Shown piece after piece: positions 9,086-17,698 of a stretch of DNA of 37,342 bases. The position numbers were made by a program, and so were the translations under genes. This DNA comes from Chloroflexota bacterium (GTDB lineage: Bacteria > Chloroflexota > Anaerolineae > Anaerolineales > Villigracilaceae). The stretch spans positions 1 through 37,342 of the forward strand of contig VGNO01000006.1 in the NCBI GenBank assembly GCA_016865985.1, written 5' to 3'. Positions within the stretch are counted from its first letter, which is position 1; every line of letters begins with the position of its first letter. The notes under the pieces are model-generated. The model saw only the letters and a program-made list of their open reading frames with translations, searched no databases and was not told the origin of the DNA.

Positions 9086-10546
9086 TTACACAACTGTCTC
9101 AGCCACCTGCTGGCCATAACCGAGCAAGGCCCGCACCATCTCGGCGCTGCGACCTTCGGCATAGACCCGCAGCACCGGCTCGGTGCCGGAAGGGCGCACC
9201 AGCAGCCAGGAGTCGTCGGCCAGGATGTATTTCACCCCGTCCAGGGCGCTGACCTCCGCCACTTTCTCGCCGCCGATGGCGGCGGGCGCTTTGCGGGTCA
9301 GGAAATCGGTCATCTCGGCTTTTTCGACCGGGCGCACCAGGCGCAGGTCATTGCGCTCATAGAATGCCGGGCCGGCTTCCGCCAGCAGCCTCCCGACCAG
9401 TTCGGAGAGCGGCGCCTGCCAGGCGGCGGCCATCTCTACCAGCAGCAGCCCCATGATGGGACCGTCACCCTCCGGGATGTGACCCTTGAAGGAAATGCCG
9501 CCCGACTCCTCGCCGCCGATCAGGACATCCTCTTTCAGCATGTAGTCGGCGATGTGGTTGAAACCGACCGGGGTCTCGTAGAGTCTCAGGCCGTAACGCT
9601 TCGCCAGGCGGTCGATCATGCGCGTGGTGGAGACGGTCCGCACCACGGCGCCGCTCCAGCCGCGTTTTTCCACCAGGTAGCGCAGCGCCAGCGACATGAT
9701 CTTGTGCGGGTCGACGAAGTTGCCGCGTTCGTCCATGGCGCCGATGCGGTCGGCGTCCCCGTCCATTGCCAGGCCGAAACTGCCCATGCCGGTGGCAATG
9801 GCGCCCGCCAGGGCGCCCAGGTTGGCGGCGATCGGCTCCGGGTGCACGCCGCCGAAACCGGGGTTCATCTCGCCCCGCACTTCGCTGACCTCGCAGCCTG
9901 TCCCTTGCAGGAAGGACTTGATGACACCCCGCCCCGAACCGTACATGGAATCCACCACGATGCGCTGCGGGTTCTCAGCGATCAGGTCGGTATCGATCAG
10001 GGTCCGCAGGTGGTCGAAGTAGGCCGGGAGCGGGTTGAAACGGGTGATCAGGCCGGCATCGCGCGCCTTCTCGAAATCCATCAGGTTGGGGCCGCGGGCG
10101 CGCTCCTCGTTGTCGTTGATGTAGACTTCCACCCGGCGGCACTGTTCCGGCAGGGCCGAGCCGCCGTAGGCCGATTTCAGTTTGACGCCGTTATAACGCG
10201 GGGCATTGTGCGAGGCGGTGATCATCACCCCGGCGATGGCGCCCATCTGCTGGACGGCAAAGGAGATGGCCGGGGTGGGCGCATCCGATTGCGCCAGTTG
10301 GACGACGTAGCCGTTGGCGGCCAGGACGCGCGCCACTTCCTGGGCGTAGCGGTCCGACAGGAAGCGGGTGTCGAAACCGACCACGATCCGGGTCGGGTCG
10401 GGGGTCTTTTTCCCGTTGCCGTTCTTGTCCCAGTGTTCCGAAGCGACCGCATCGGCGATGGCTTGCGCCACCATCCGCAGGTTGCCAAAAGTAAATGAAT
10501 CCGAGATGACGGCTCGCCAGCCGTCAGTGCCAAAATGGATCGGCAT
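9086..10546 (-). CDS. Phosphoglucomutase/phosphomannomutase (alpha-D-phosphohexomutase superfamily)
   Basis: TASHNAPRYNGVK, DGDADRIGA, GGEESGG, RPSGTEPVLRVY motifs. Confidence 0.97.
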   Translation of the reverse strand: MPIHFGTDGWRAVISDSFTFGNLRMVAQAIADAVASEHWDKNGNGKKTPDPTRIVVGFDTRFLSDRYAQEVARVLAANGYVVQLAQSDAPTPAISFAVQQMGAIAGVMITASHNAPRYNGVKLKSAYGGSALPEQCRRVEVYINDNEERARGPNLMDFEKARDAGLITRFNPLPAYFDHLRTLIDTDLIAENPQRIVVDSMYGSGRGVIKSFLQGTGCEVSEVRGEMNPGFGGVHPEPIAANLGALAGAIATGMGSFGLAMDGDADRIGAMDERGNFVDPHKIMSLALRYLVEKRGWSGAVVRTVSTTRMIDRLAKRYGLRLYETPVGFNHIADYMLKEDVLIGGEESGGISFKGHIPEGDGPIMGLLLVEMAAAWQAPLSELVGRLLAEAGPAFYERNDLRLVRPVEKAEMTDFLTRKAPAAIGGEKVAEVSALDGVKYILADDSWLLVRPSGTEPVLRVYAEGRSAEMVRALLGYGQQVAETVV

Positions 10547-10573
10547 GGTTGAACTCCAGGTGGGGGATGAGGG

Positions 10574-11788
10574 TTACCAATTCGGGGAAGGGGTGGCGGT
10601 CAACAGGACGGTCTGGAGCACCCAACCGTCGCGCTTGAACGATTCGACGTAGACATGCACCCAGACGATGCCGTTGACGGTCTCGTTCTCCGGCAGGATG
10701 GTGACCAGGGAACCGTTCGCCAGGCTGCCGATGAGAACCGAGTCGAAACCGGGCGCTTCGCGGATATTGGCGCCGGTGTACCCATCGCCGGCGTTGATCA
10801 CGCCGTAGACCGGGGTCGCCCCGGGGGTGGGCGTCTCGGTCGGGGTCTGCGAAGGCGGGATCTCCAGGGTGGCGCTGGGGGTGACACCTGATTCCGGGGT
10901 GGGCGGGATGGTGGCGGAGGGGCGCATGGTCGGCGTGAGGGTCGGCAGGGGCGCCAGGGTGGCGCCGGGCGCGTCCGGGGTCGCGCCATCCTGCAGCAGG
11001 CCGAAAACCAGCGCCCACAAGCCGGTCAGGTGCGCCAGCAGCACCAGGCTGGCCAGCAGCACGACCAGTCCCAGCGCCACGCCGCCGGCGCGGTGCGGGC
11101 GGAAGCGGAGCGCCGCCAGGGTCAGCATCCCGGCTAGGGTTGCAAGGGAAAGGTGGACGAGCGCCACCAGCAACCCCTGCGGCCAAAAGCCGGCCTGGCC
11201 GCGTCCCAGCCCGAAACCGGCGGCGCTGAGCGGCAGGAAGATCTCGTAAGCCAGCATGACGCTCGGCAGCGCCGGCCGCGCCTCGGAGCGGATGAAGGAG
11301 ACCACCAGCAGGATGGCGCCGAAGGCGGTGACTACCAGGTCGGGCCACCACAGGAAGGGATATTTCGCCACCCGCTCCAGAGGTAGTTCCAGCCACAAGC
11401 GGGAAGCCAGCCCGGCGAGGGCCGAGACCAGCAGCGCCAGCCCGCCCCCCACCAGCAGGCTGCCGAGGGCCTGGAGGAAATAACGCAGGGAACCGGTGAC
11501 AGTCGCCAGGACGAAACCAACCCAGGGGGTCAGGAGCGGCGCCAGCAGCGCCCCCACCACCAGCAGGCCGGGCGAATTCAGCATGAAACCGGCGCCAAGC
11601 ACCGCGCCGCACAGGACGGAGAAAAGGAAGAATTCGATGGAAGGAAAGGCGCGCCGCGCCAGGCCGGCCAGCAACTTGGCGCGTTCCCCCGCCGTGGCAG
11701 GGACAAGGGCGCGCCGGGCGCGTCGCCGCCGCGCCATGGACGGGCGGGTGGAATCTTGCAGGGAGTTGGGATCGCTCGTGAAGGTCAT
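10574..11788 (-). CDS. DUF389-like multi-TM protein with C-terminal bacterial SH3-like domain
   Basis: LNSPGLLVVGALLAPLLTPWVGFVLATVTG (DUF389-like) and GDGYTGANIREAPGFDSVLIGSLANGSLVTILPEN...GWV (SH3_3-like) after a T/P-rich linker. Confidence 0.75.
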   Translation of the reverse strand: MTFTSDPNSLQDSTRPSMARRRRARRALVPATAGERAKLLAGLARRAFPSIEFFLFSVLCGAVLGAGFMLNSPGLLVVGALLAPLLTPWVGFVLATVTGSLRYFLQALGSLLVGGGLALLVSALAGLASRLWLELPLERVAKYPFLWWPDLVVTAFGAILLVVSFIRSEARPALPSVMLAYEIFLPLSAAGFGLGRGQAGFWPQGLLVALVHLSLATLAGMLTLAALRFRPHRAGGVALGLVVLLASLVLLAHLTGLWALVFGLLQDGATPDAPGATLAPLPTLTPTMRPSATIPPTPESGVTPSATLEIPPSQTPTETPTPGATPVYGVINAGDGYTGANIREAPGFDSVLIGSLANGSLVTILPENETVNGIVWVHVYVESFKRDGWVLQTVLLTATPSPNW

Positions 11789-12255
11789 ATGCGCAGGCTC
11801 GCCACCAGGCGCAAGGGCTGTTGGAGCAAGTCCAGCGCCGTCAGGATATCCGGGACGACCAGGTCGGCGGAAAGCAGGGTTTGCACCGCGCTGCCTTCCG
11901 GGGAGAGGATACAGATGCCGACCGCCGCTTCTTTCAACATCCCGGCGTCGTTGCTCCCCTGGCCGATGGCGACCACCGAGGCCGGCCCCAGGCCGCGCAC
12001 ATAGTCCGCCTTGCGGGCCGATTCGCCGCCGGGCGCGATCCGCACCGCCTGGAGGTTGAGTTGGAAATCGATCTCCGCCTGGCGTCCGTGGGTGTCGGCG
12101 GTCAGCAGGTGGAGGGCCAGGCGGTCGCGCAAGAGCGAGAGCCGGCGCGCCACGCCTTCTACCAGAAGGCCGTCCAACGCCAGCGTCCCATTCACGTCGC
12201 AGACCAGGTGGTGCAGTTCCAGGCGCATGCGGCCGGGGATTTCGAGTTCGATCAT
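11785..12255 (-). CDS. HAD-like hydrolase (soluble P-type ATPase-like, COG4087 type)
   Basis: DVNGTLALDG, LTADTHG, AIGQGSNDAGMLKEA; overlaps the next gene by 4 nt (ATGA). Confidence 0.85.
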   Translation of the reverse strand: MIELEIPGRMRLELHHLVCDVNGTLALDGLLVEGVARRLSLLRDRLALHLLTADTHGRQAEIDFQLNLQAVRIAPGGESARKADYVRGLGPASVVAIGQGSNDAGMLKEAAVGICILSPEGSAVQTLLSADLVVPDILTALDLLQQPLRLVASLRI

Positions 12256-12261
12256 TGCCTT

Positions 12262-12267
12262 ATTATA
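12262..12267 (-). promoter_or_regulatory. -10 element TATAAT placed 6 nt before the HAD ATG (predicted leaderless start)
   Basis: Minus strand TATAATAAGGCAATG. Confidence 0.5.
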
Positions 12268-12270
12268 CTA

Positions 12271-12298
12271 TTGACATTTTTGGCGGGGTGCATATAAT
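12271..12298 (+). promoter_or_regulatory. Consensus sigma70-type promoter TTGACA-N16-TATAAT for the T-box leader
   Basis: TTGACATTTTTGGCGGGGTGCATATAAT. Confidence 0.85.
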
Positions 12299-12304
12299 CA
12301 CGCC

Positions 12305-12653
12305 CAATACCGAAAGACGCTGATGAGGACGAGTAGGCCTCGTACGGCGGCCCAGAGAGCAGGCGGCAAGCGGTGAAAGTCCTGCCCGTACGACGAAGCC
12401 GGATGGACCTCGGAGTTGCGGAGAGAAAGTCTGACAGGTCGTCAGGTCTGATAAGTCAGGCAAGTACCCGAGCCGGAGCGGCCACCGTTACCAGGGCCAG
12501 GTCACTTAGTTATCAGGACATGCAAGACTAGCTGACCGACAAGAGTGAGGCTGGCCTTTTCCCTGCGCATCACCGCAGGGATTTTTGTTAGCCTAATTCG
12601 GGTGGCACCACGGACTACGCGTTCGTCCCGTTCATCGGACGAGCGCGCTTTTT
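12305..12653 (+). ncRNA. T-box leader, specifier TGG (tRNA-Trp)
   Basis: GCTGATGAGGACGAGTAGG (stem I base), AGAGAGC..GGTGAAAGTCC distal loop, GGATGGACCTCGGAGTTG specifier loop (TGG at 12404-12406), T-box AATTCGGGTGGCACCACGG (12595-12613), terminator, then a trpB-type gene. Confidence 0.93.
12618..12653 (+). terminator. T-box conditional Rho-independent terminator
   Basis: 11-bp stem CGCGTTCGTCC / GGACGAGCGCG followed by CTTTTTG. Confidence 0.85.
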
Positions 12654-12692
12654 GTTTAACCGCAGAGAGCGCGGAGTACGCGGAGAAAGAAT

Positions 12693-12881
12693 ATGGACAA
12701 GAAAAGAGAACACGAACCCATTACGACCTGTGCGCCGCCCGGGCGGGAGGAAGCCTTCCCGATGCAGGAACAGGTGAACGGTCCGATCACGAGCCGGACC
12801 GAGAAACCGGCCGCCGTCATCTTCGCCGAACGCCTCGCCGGTTCCGGGCCCGATATCGCCGCCCCCATCTTTGTGCCGTAA
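12693..12881 (+). CDS. Possible 62-aa small protein in the trpB leader
   Basis: ORF MDKKREHEPITTCAPPGREEAFPMQEQ...; upstream GGAGAAAG could act as an RBS; no homology known to me. Confidence 0.3.
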   Translation: MDKKREHEPITTCAPPGREEAFPMQEQVNGPITSRTEKPAAVIFAERLAGSGPDIAAPIFVP

Positions 12882-12942
12882 CGAAGGAGCAACCATGTTT
12901 ACCGTTTTCCGTCCGCCTTGAAGGAACCTCCTTTCCCAAATC

Positions 12943-13026
12943 CATTCACCATTCACCATTCACCAATCACCATTCACCATTCACCAATCACCATTCACCA
13001 ATCACCATTCACCAATCACCATTAAC
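12943..13026 (+). repeat. 12 consecutive heptamers (CATTCAC/CAATCAC, last CATTAAC), STRR-like
   Basis: Direct reading: exactly 84 nt of CAWTCAC units ending 17 nt before the trpB ATG. Confidence 0.97.
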
Positions 13027-13043
13027 CAACAAAGGAGATTCCA

Positions 13044-14420
13044 ATGTCCGACCAAACCCGCTTTACCCTGAACGAAACCGACCTGCCGAAGCAGTGGTAC
13101 AACGCGCTCGCCGACAGCCCCGTCCCGCCGCAACCGGCGCTGCACCCCGGTACGAAAGAACCCGTGACGCCGGACTTCCTCTCGGTGCTCTTCCCGATGG
13201 AGATCATCATGCAGGAAGTGAGCGCCGACCGGTTCATTGACATCCCGGAGGAAGTGCGCGAGATCTACAAACTCTACCGCCCGACCCCGCTCATCCGGGC
13301 GCGGCGGCTGGAGAAAGCGCTCGGCACGCCGGCGCATATTTATTTCAAGAACGAGTCCGTCTCGCCGGTCGGCAGCCACAAACCGAACACCGCCATCCCG
13401 CAGGCCTTCTACAACAAAGCCGCCGGGACGAAGGCCATGACCACCGAAACCGGCGCCGGCCAGTGGGGCACGTCGCTGGCGATGGCCTGCAACTTCTTCG
13501 GCATGGATTTGGAAGTGTACATGGTCAAGGTCTCGTACCAGCAGAAGCCCTACCGCCGCATCTTCATGGAGACCTACGGCGCGCAGGTGTTTGCCAGCCC
13601 CTCCGACCGCACCGATTACGGCCGCGCCCTGCTGGCGGAAGATCCCGATAACAATGGCTCGCTCGGCATCGCCATCTCGGAGGCGGTGGAAGCAGCCGCC
13701 AAATCGGGCGGGGCGAAGAAGTACAGCCTCGGCTCGGTGCTCAACCATGTGCTGATGCACCAGACCGTCATCGGCGAGGAAGCCCTGAAACAGATGGACC
13801 TGGCCGGGGAATACCCGGACGTGGTCATCGGCTGCGTGGGCGGCGGCTCGAACTTCGCCGGGCTGGCCTACCCGTTCCTGCGCCATAACCTGAGGGACGG
13901 GCAGCGGGCGCGCCTCGTGGCTGTCGAACCGACCGCCACCCCATCGCTGACGAAGGGCGTCTACGCTTTCGACTTCGGCGATACGGCCCAGATGGCGCCC
14001 ATCGTCAAGATGCACACCCTCGGCCACACCTTCATGCCGGCCGGAATCCACGCCGGCGGGCTGCGCTACCATGGCATGGCCCCCTCGCTCTCGGCGCTGT
14101 ACGACGCCGGGCAGATCGAGGCGGTGGCCGTGCCGCAGGTCGGGACATTCGAGGCGGCGGTGATGTTCACCAGGGCCGAGGGCATCCTGCCCGCGCCCGA
14201 GTCGGCGCATGCCATCCGCGTGGCGATTGACGAGGCGTTGGATGCGAAGCGGAAAGGCGAGAAGCGCGTCATCCTGTTCAACCTGTCCGGGCATGGACAT
14301 TTCGACATGATGGCCTACCAGCAGTATCTCGTTGGCGGGCTGGAGGATTACGAATACCCGGCCGAGGCGGTGGCGGAGGCCATGCAACACTTGCCCAAAG
14401 TGGAGATGGCGGAGGTGTAA
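13044..14420 (+). CDS. trpB: Tryptophan synthase beta chain, TrpB2-type (TrpB-like PLP-dependent enzyme)
   Basis: RPTPLIRARRLEKALGTPAHIYFKNESVSPVGSHKPNTA, TETGAGQWG, GCVGGGSNFAG; 458 aa with the long N-terminus typical of TIGR01415; RBS AAAGGAG. Confidence 0.95.
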   Translation: MSDQTRFTLNETDLPKQWYNALADSPVPPQPALHPGTKEPVTPDFLSVLFPMEIIMQEVSADRFIDIPEEVREIYKLYRPTPLIRARRLEKALGTPAHIYFKNESVSPVGSHKPNTAIPQAFYNKAAGTKAMTTETGAGQWGTSLAMACNFFGMDLEVYMVKVSYQQKPYRRIFMETYGAQVFASPSDRTDYGRALLAEDPDNNGSLGIAISEAVEAAAKSGGAKKYSLGSVLNHVLMHQTVIGEEALKQMDLAGEYPDVVIGCVGGGSNFAGLAYPFLRHNLRDGQRARLVAVEPTATPSLTKGVYAFDFGDTAQMAPIVKMHTLGHTFMPAGIHAGGLRYHGMAPSLSALYDAGQIEAVAVPQVGTFEAAVMFTRAEGILPAPESAHAIRVAIDEALDAKRKGEKRVILFNLSGHGHFDMMAYQQYLVGGLEDYEYPAEAVAEAMQHLPKVEMAEV

Positions 14421-14437
14421 AGAGCGGCCACAAGAAG

Positions 14438-14478
14438 AATAACCGGAGGCCTCAAGTGTCGAGACCTCCGGTTATTTT
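14438..14478. terminator. Rho-independent terminator downstream of trpB
   Basis: Perfect 12-bp inverted repeat AATAACCGGAGG / CCTCCGGTTATT followed by TT. Confidence 0.85.
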
Positions 14479-14558
14479 CAGTATATCCTCGTTCTGCGGC
14501 GGAATGCTCCCACTGGCGCTCCGCGCCGGTTTCGGGACGCAGCACATCGTCACCCGAT

Positions 14559-14618
14559 AATCGTCCCGCAGGTTGGAGCGAATCCCCTGCATCATGCGGA
14601 AAAACCTGCGGGACGATT
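14559..14618. repeat. 16-bp perfect inverted repeat with 28-nt loop in the trpB-era intergenic region
   Basis: AATCGTCCCGCAGGTT (14559-14574) / AACCTGCGGGACGATT (14603-14618). Confidence 0.9.
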
Positions 14619-14690
14619 CGCCAGCCTGCGTAATATCCCACTCTCGCCGTTTGTGATAGACTCGCACCATCCCGTTCCGAGCGAGATCCC

Positions 14691-15596
14691 ATGGATACGA
14701 ATTTCAGGTCCGGTTTCATTGCCGTCATCGGTCGCCCCAATGTGGGCAAGTCCACCCTGGTGAATGCGTTATTGGGGCAGAAGGTGGCGGCTGTCTCGCC
14801 GCGCCCGCAGACCACCCGCCGCCGCCAGTTGGGGATCCTTACGACAGATGAAGCCCAGTTGATCTTCGTGGATACGCCCGGCATCCACATCCCGCGCCAC
14901 AAACTGGGCGTGTACCTGAACCAGGAGGCCGAGGAAGCCCTGGACGGCGTGGACGTGGTCCTGTGGCTGGTGGATGCCGCCAGCGAGCCGACCGAGGAGG
15001 ACCGCCAGATCGCCTCCCTGCTGCATTTCCTGCGCCGCAAGCCGCAAATGCTGCTGGGGCTCAACAAGGTGGACCTGGCGCCGGCCGAGGCGCTGGCGGC
15101 GCGCCGGGCGGAGTACCAGGCCCAGGCCCCGTCCGCCCCGGCGCTGGCTTTTTCGGCGGCCACCCGCCAGGGACTGGATGAGTTGCTGGCGGCGCTGGTC
15201 TCCCGCCTGCCGGTCCGGGCGCCGGAATTCCCCGAAGACCAGGTGACCGACCTCTACGAGCGCGAGATCGCGGCCGAGTTGATCCGCGAGGCGGCGCTGC
15301 TCCACTTGCGGGAGGAAGTGCCGCACTGCCTGGCGGTGCGGGTGGATGAATTCACCGAGCGGCCGAACGGCGGCGCGTACATCCACGCCACGCTGTTCGT
15401 GGAGAAGGAATCGCAGAAGGGGATCGTGATCGGCCAGGGCGGGGAGATGTTGAAGAAGATCGGTTCGTCCGCCCGCCGCGAGATCGAGACCATGAGCGGG
15501 CGGAAGGTTTACCTGGAACTGCGCTCCAAAGTGGAAAAGAACTGGCGGGACGACGAGAACGCCCTGCGGCGCTTCGGCTACAAGGTCAGGAAGTAG
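14691..15596 (+). CDS. era: GTPase Era
   Basis: GRPNVGKSTLVNALLG, DTPGIH, NKVDL, and C-terminal KH domain IVIGQGGEMLKKIGSSARREIE. Confidence 0.97.
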   Translation: MDTNFRSGFIAVIGRPNVGKSTLVNALLGQKVAAVSPRPQTTRRRQLGILTTDEAQLIFVDTPGIHIPRHKLGVYLNQEAEEALDGVDVVLWLVDAASEPTEEDRQIASLLHFLRRKPQMLLGLNKVDLAPAEALAARRAEYQAQAPSAPALAFSAATRQGLDELLAALVSRLPVRAPEFPEDQVTDLYEREIAAELIREAALLHLREEVPHCLAVRVDEFTERPNGGAYIHATLFVEKESQKGIVIGQGGEMLKKIGSSARREIETMSGRKVYLELRSKVEKNWRDDENALRRFGYKVRK

Positions 15597-15610
15597 ACGC
15601 GGAGGGAACC

Positions 15611-16297
15611 ATGCTGGAATACATCCCACTCGCCCTGGGGGCTGCCTTTGCCGTGCTAAACTGGCTGGCTGTTTCGGTCTGGCGCAGGTGGAAGGCGCTG
15701 GAGATGGTCGCCAAGCCGGCAGCCATGCTGTGCCTGGTCATCTGGCTCTATCTGCAAACGGGTTTCCAGGGAGCAGCGCTCTGGTTCGGCCTGGGATTGT
15801 CGCTCTCGCTGGTTGGAGACGTGCTGCTCCTGCTTTTCATCGAGAAACTGGCCGGCGGATTGCTGGCTTTCCTTCTGGCGCACGCGGCCTATATTGCCGG
15901 CCTGACCCATGGCATGACCGAACTGCCGCTGCTGTGGGCCGGGATGCTGATCGTGGCGCTGGGGACGAGCGCGGTGCGGGTGATGCGCCTGATCGTGACC
16001 GGGGTGCGGGCGCAGGGCCTGACCCGCCTGGCGCTGCCGGTGCAGGTCTATGGCTTCGTCATCAGCCTGATGCTCTTTTCGGCCTTCCTGACCCTGGGAC
16101 GCCCCGAGTGGCAGGCGCTGCCCGCCGGGCTGGTGAGCCTGGGGGCCTTCCTGTTCTATATTTCAGATATCATCCTGGCGCGCAACAAGTTCGTCCATCC
16201 ACACAAGTACGGGAGGTTGGCGAACATGGCGACCTATCACGCCGGCCAGTTCCTGCTGGCCGCGGGAGCAGTGTTGCAATTTACGGCAATGGAGTAA
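15611..16297 (+). CDS. YhhN/TMEM86-like membrane protein (lysoplasmalogenase family)
   Basis: 8-TM-like pattern with LSLVGDVLLLL and FYISDIILARNKF. Confidence 0.85.
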   Translation: MLEYIPLALGAAFAVLNWLAVSVWRRWKALEMVAKPAAMLCLVIWLYLQTGFQGAALWFGLGLSLSLVGDVLLLLFIEKLAGGLLAFLLAHAAYIAGLTHGMTELPLLWAGMLIVALGTSAVRVMRLIVTGVRAQGLTRLALPVQVYGFVISLMLFSAFLTLGRPEWQALPAGLVSLGAFLFYISDIILARNKFVHPHKYGRLANMATYHAGQFLLAAGAVLQFTAME

Positions 16298-16308
16298 TCA
16301 GGAACCCG

Positions 16309-16539
16309 CTAGAACAAGCCGCGGACGATCAACAGGAATCCGAGGATGAGCAGCGGGATGCCGACGATCGCCCCCACAATCGTCAGGCTGGCGACCACAC
16401 CCACGATCATCAAGACCAGTCCCAGGATGACCGCCACCAGCCGCCCGGTGGCGGTTACGATTCCGGCCACCAGTTTCCAGAGCGCCACAAATGGCCAGGC
16501 ATACCAGGCGGTCCGTTTTTCCTTCTTCTCTCCGGTCAT
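16309..16539 (-). CDS. Small membrane protein (76 aa)
   Basis: MTGEKKEKRTAWYAWPFVALWKLVAGIV...LLILGFLLIVRGLF; internal ATG of the longer ORF track entry; two hydrophobic segments. Confidence 0.65.
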   Translation of the reverse strand: MTGEKKEKRTAWYAWPFVALWKLVAGIVTATGRLVAVILGLVLMIVGVVASLTIVGAIVGIPLLILGFLLIVRGLF

Positions 16540-16565
16540 TTCTGCCTCCGGTTGGATATACGTCC

Positions 16566-17666
16566 TCAGGGGGAATGGGTTGGCCAGGGCGTATAAGTCG
16601 GGTTCAGCAACTCCGGGCTGCCCGGCAGCGGCGTTCCGGCGATCCCGGGAGCGGTATCCGGCGCGGCGGCGCCTGCCGGGGTTTCGACCGTAAACAGGTC
16701 GCTCGGGACAGGCGCCGGCGAGGGGGTCTCCTCCACCGGCGAGTCGAGCATCCCCGCCAGCCAGACAATGCCAAAGATGGCCAGCGCCAGCAGGATGCCG
16801 GCGGACACGCCGGCCGCCACCCAGGGCCAGTGTTTCCAGGCCGCCCGTCTCAGCCGGCGGGAGGGGAGTTCGAGCAGGATGACCGTGATGTTGTCGTGCC
16901 CGCCGCGGGCGTTGGCGAAGTCCACCAGCGCCTGGACGGCGGATTCGGGGACGGTTGTCGCCAGGATTTCGCCCATTTCCTCGTCGCCGACCAGGTCGGT
17001 CAGGCCGTCGCTGCACAGCAGCAGCCGGTCGCCGGGCAGCAGGCGCATGCCCTGGTTGGCAACCGACTCACTGTCGGTCTCGCGCTGGCGGAGGCGCAGG
17101 CGCGTATCGGGCGCCGGGGGCTGGGCGGATCCCAGGTACCGGCGGATGACATGCATGTTGGGATGCCCGCGCACCTGGTCGGGACGGATAAGGCCTTTTT
17201 CGAGGGCTTCCTGGATCCAGGTGTGGTCGGTGGTAAGGCGCAGCAACTCCCCCCGCCGCAGCAGGTAGATGCGCGAGTCCCCGACCGAGGAGGTATACAA
17301 CTGGTCGCCGATCACCCAGACGCAAGCGCAGGTGGCGCCCATCCCCCGGCGGTCCGGGTCGACCCCGGCCTGGGCGGCGATGGACTGGCTGGCGGCGGTG
17401 ATGGCCTGCCCAAGCGTCTCCAGCGGCCGGTCGGCCTCGCTGCGGGCGATGGCATGGCTGATGGTATCGACTGCGATCTGGGCCGCCACCTCCCCGGCGC
17501 GGTGGCCGCCGATGCCATCCGAGATGATGGCAATGACCGATGGCCGGGCATCCGCCCTGCCCACCTGGTAGGCCGAAACGGCATAACAGTCTTCGTTCAA
17601 TTTGCCTGTCATGCCGGGGTGGGTGCGGACGGCGATGTTGAGGTGGGCGCGTTCGGTGCGGATCAT
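16566..17666 (-). CDS. PP2C-family serine/threonine phosphatase with C-terminal TM segment
   Basis: RTHPGMTGKLNEDCY, ISDGIGGHRAGEVAAQIAVD, VGDSRIYLLR, DGLTDLVGDEEM, GGHDNITVILLEL; internal start MIRTERAH chosen. Confidence 0.93.
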   Translation of the reverse strand: MIRTERAHLNIAVRTHPGMTGKLNEDCYAVSAYQVGRADARPSVIAIISDGIGGHRAGEVAAQIAVDTISHAIARSEADRPLETLGQAITAASQSIAAQAGVDPDRRGMGATCACVWVIGDQLYTSSVGDSRIYLLRRGELLRLTTDHTWIQEALEKGLIRPDQVRGHPNMHVIRRYLGSAQPPAPDTRLRLRQRETDSESVANQGMRLLPGDRLLLCSDGLTDLVGDEEMGEILATTVPESAVQALVDFANARGGHDNITVILLELPSRRLRRAAWKHWPWVAAGVSAGILLALAIFGIVWLAGMLDSPVEETPSPAPVPSDLFTVETPAGAAAPDTAPGIAGTPLPGSPELLNPTYTPWPTHSP

Positions 17667-17698
17667 GGCTGTCTGCTGTCCGGGCGGTACGGGTGGGG

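Noticed and set aside
12943-13026. CRISPR-like array
   Set aside because: Direct heptamer tandem repeat with no spacers
14452-14670. 72-aa minus-strand ORF between trpB and era
   Set aside because: Overlaps the terminator and the inverted repeat; no recognisable domain; likely spurious
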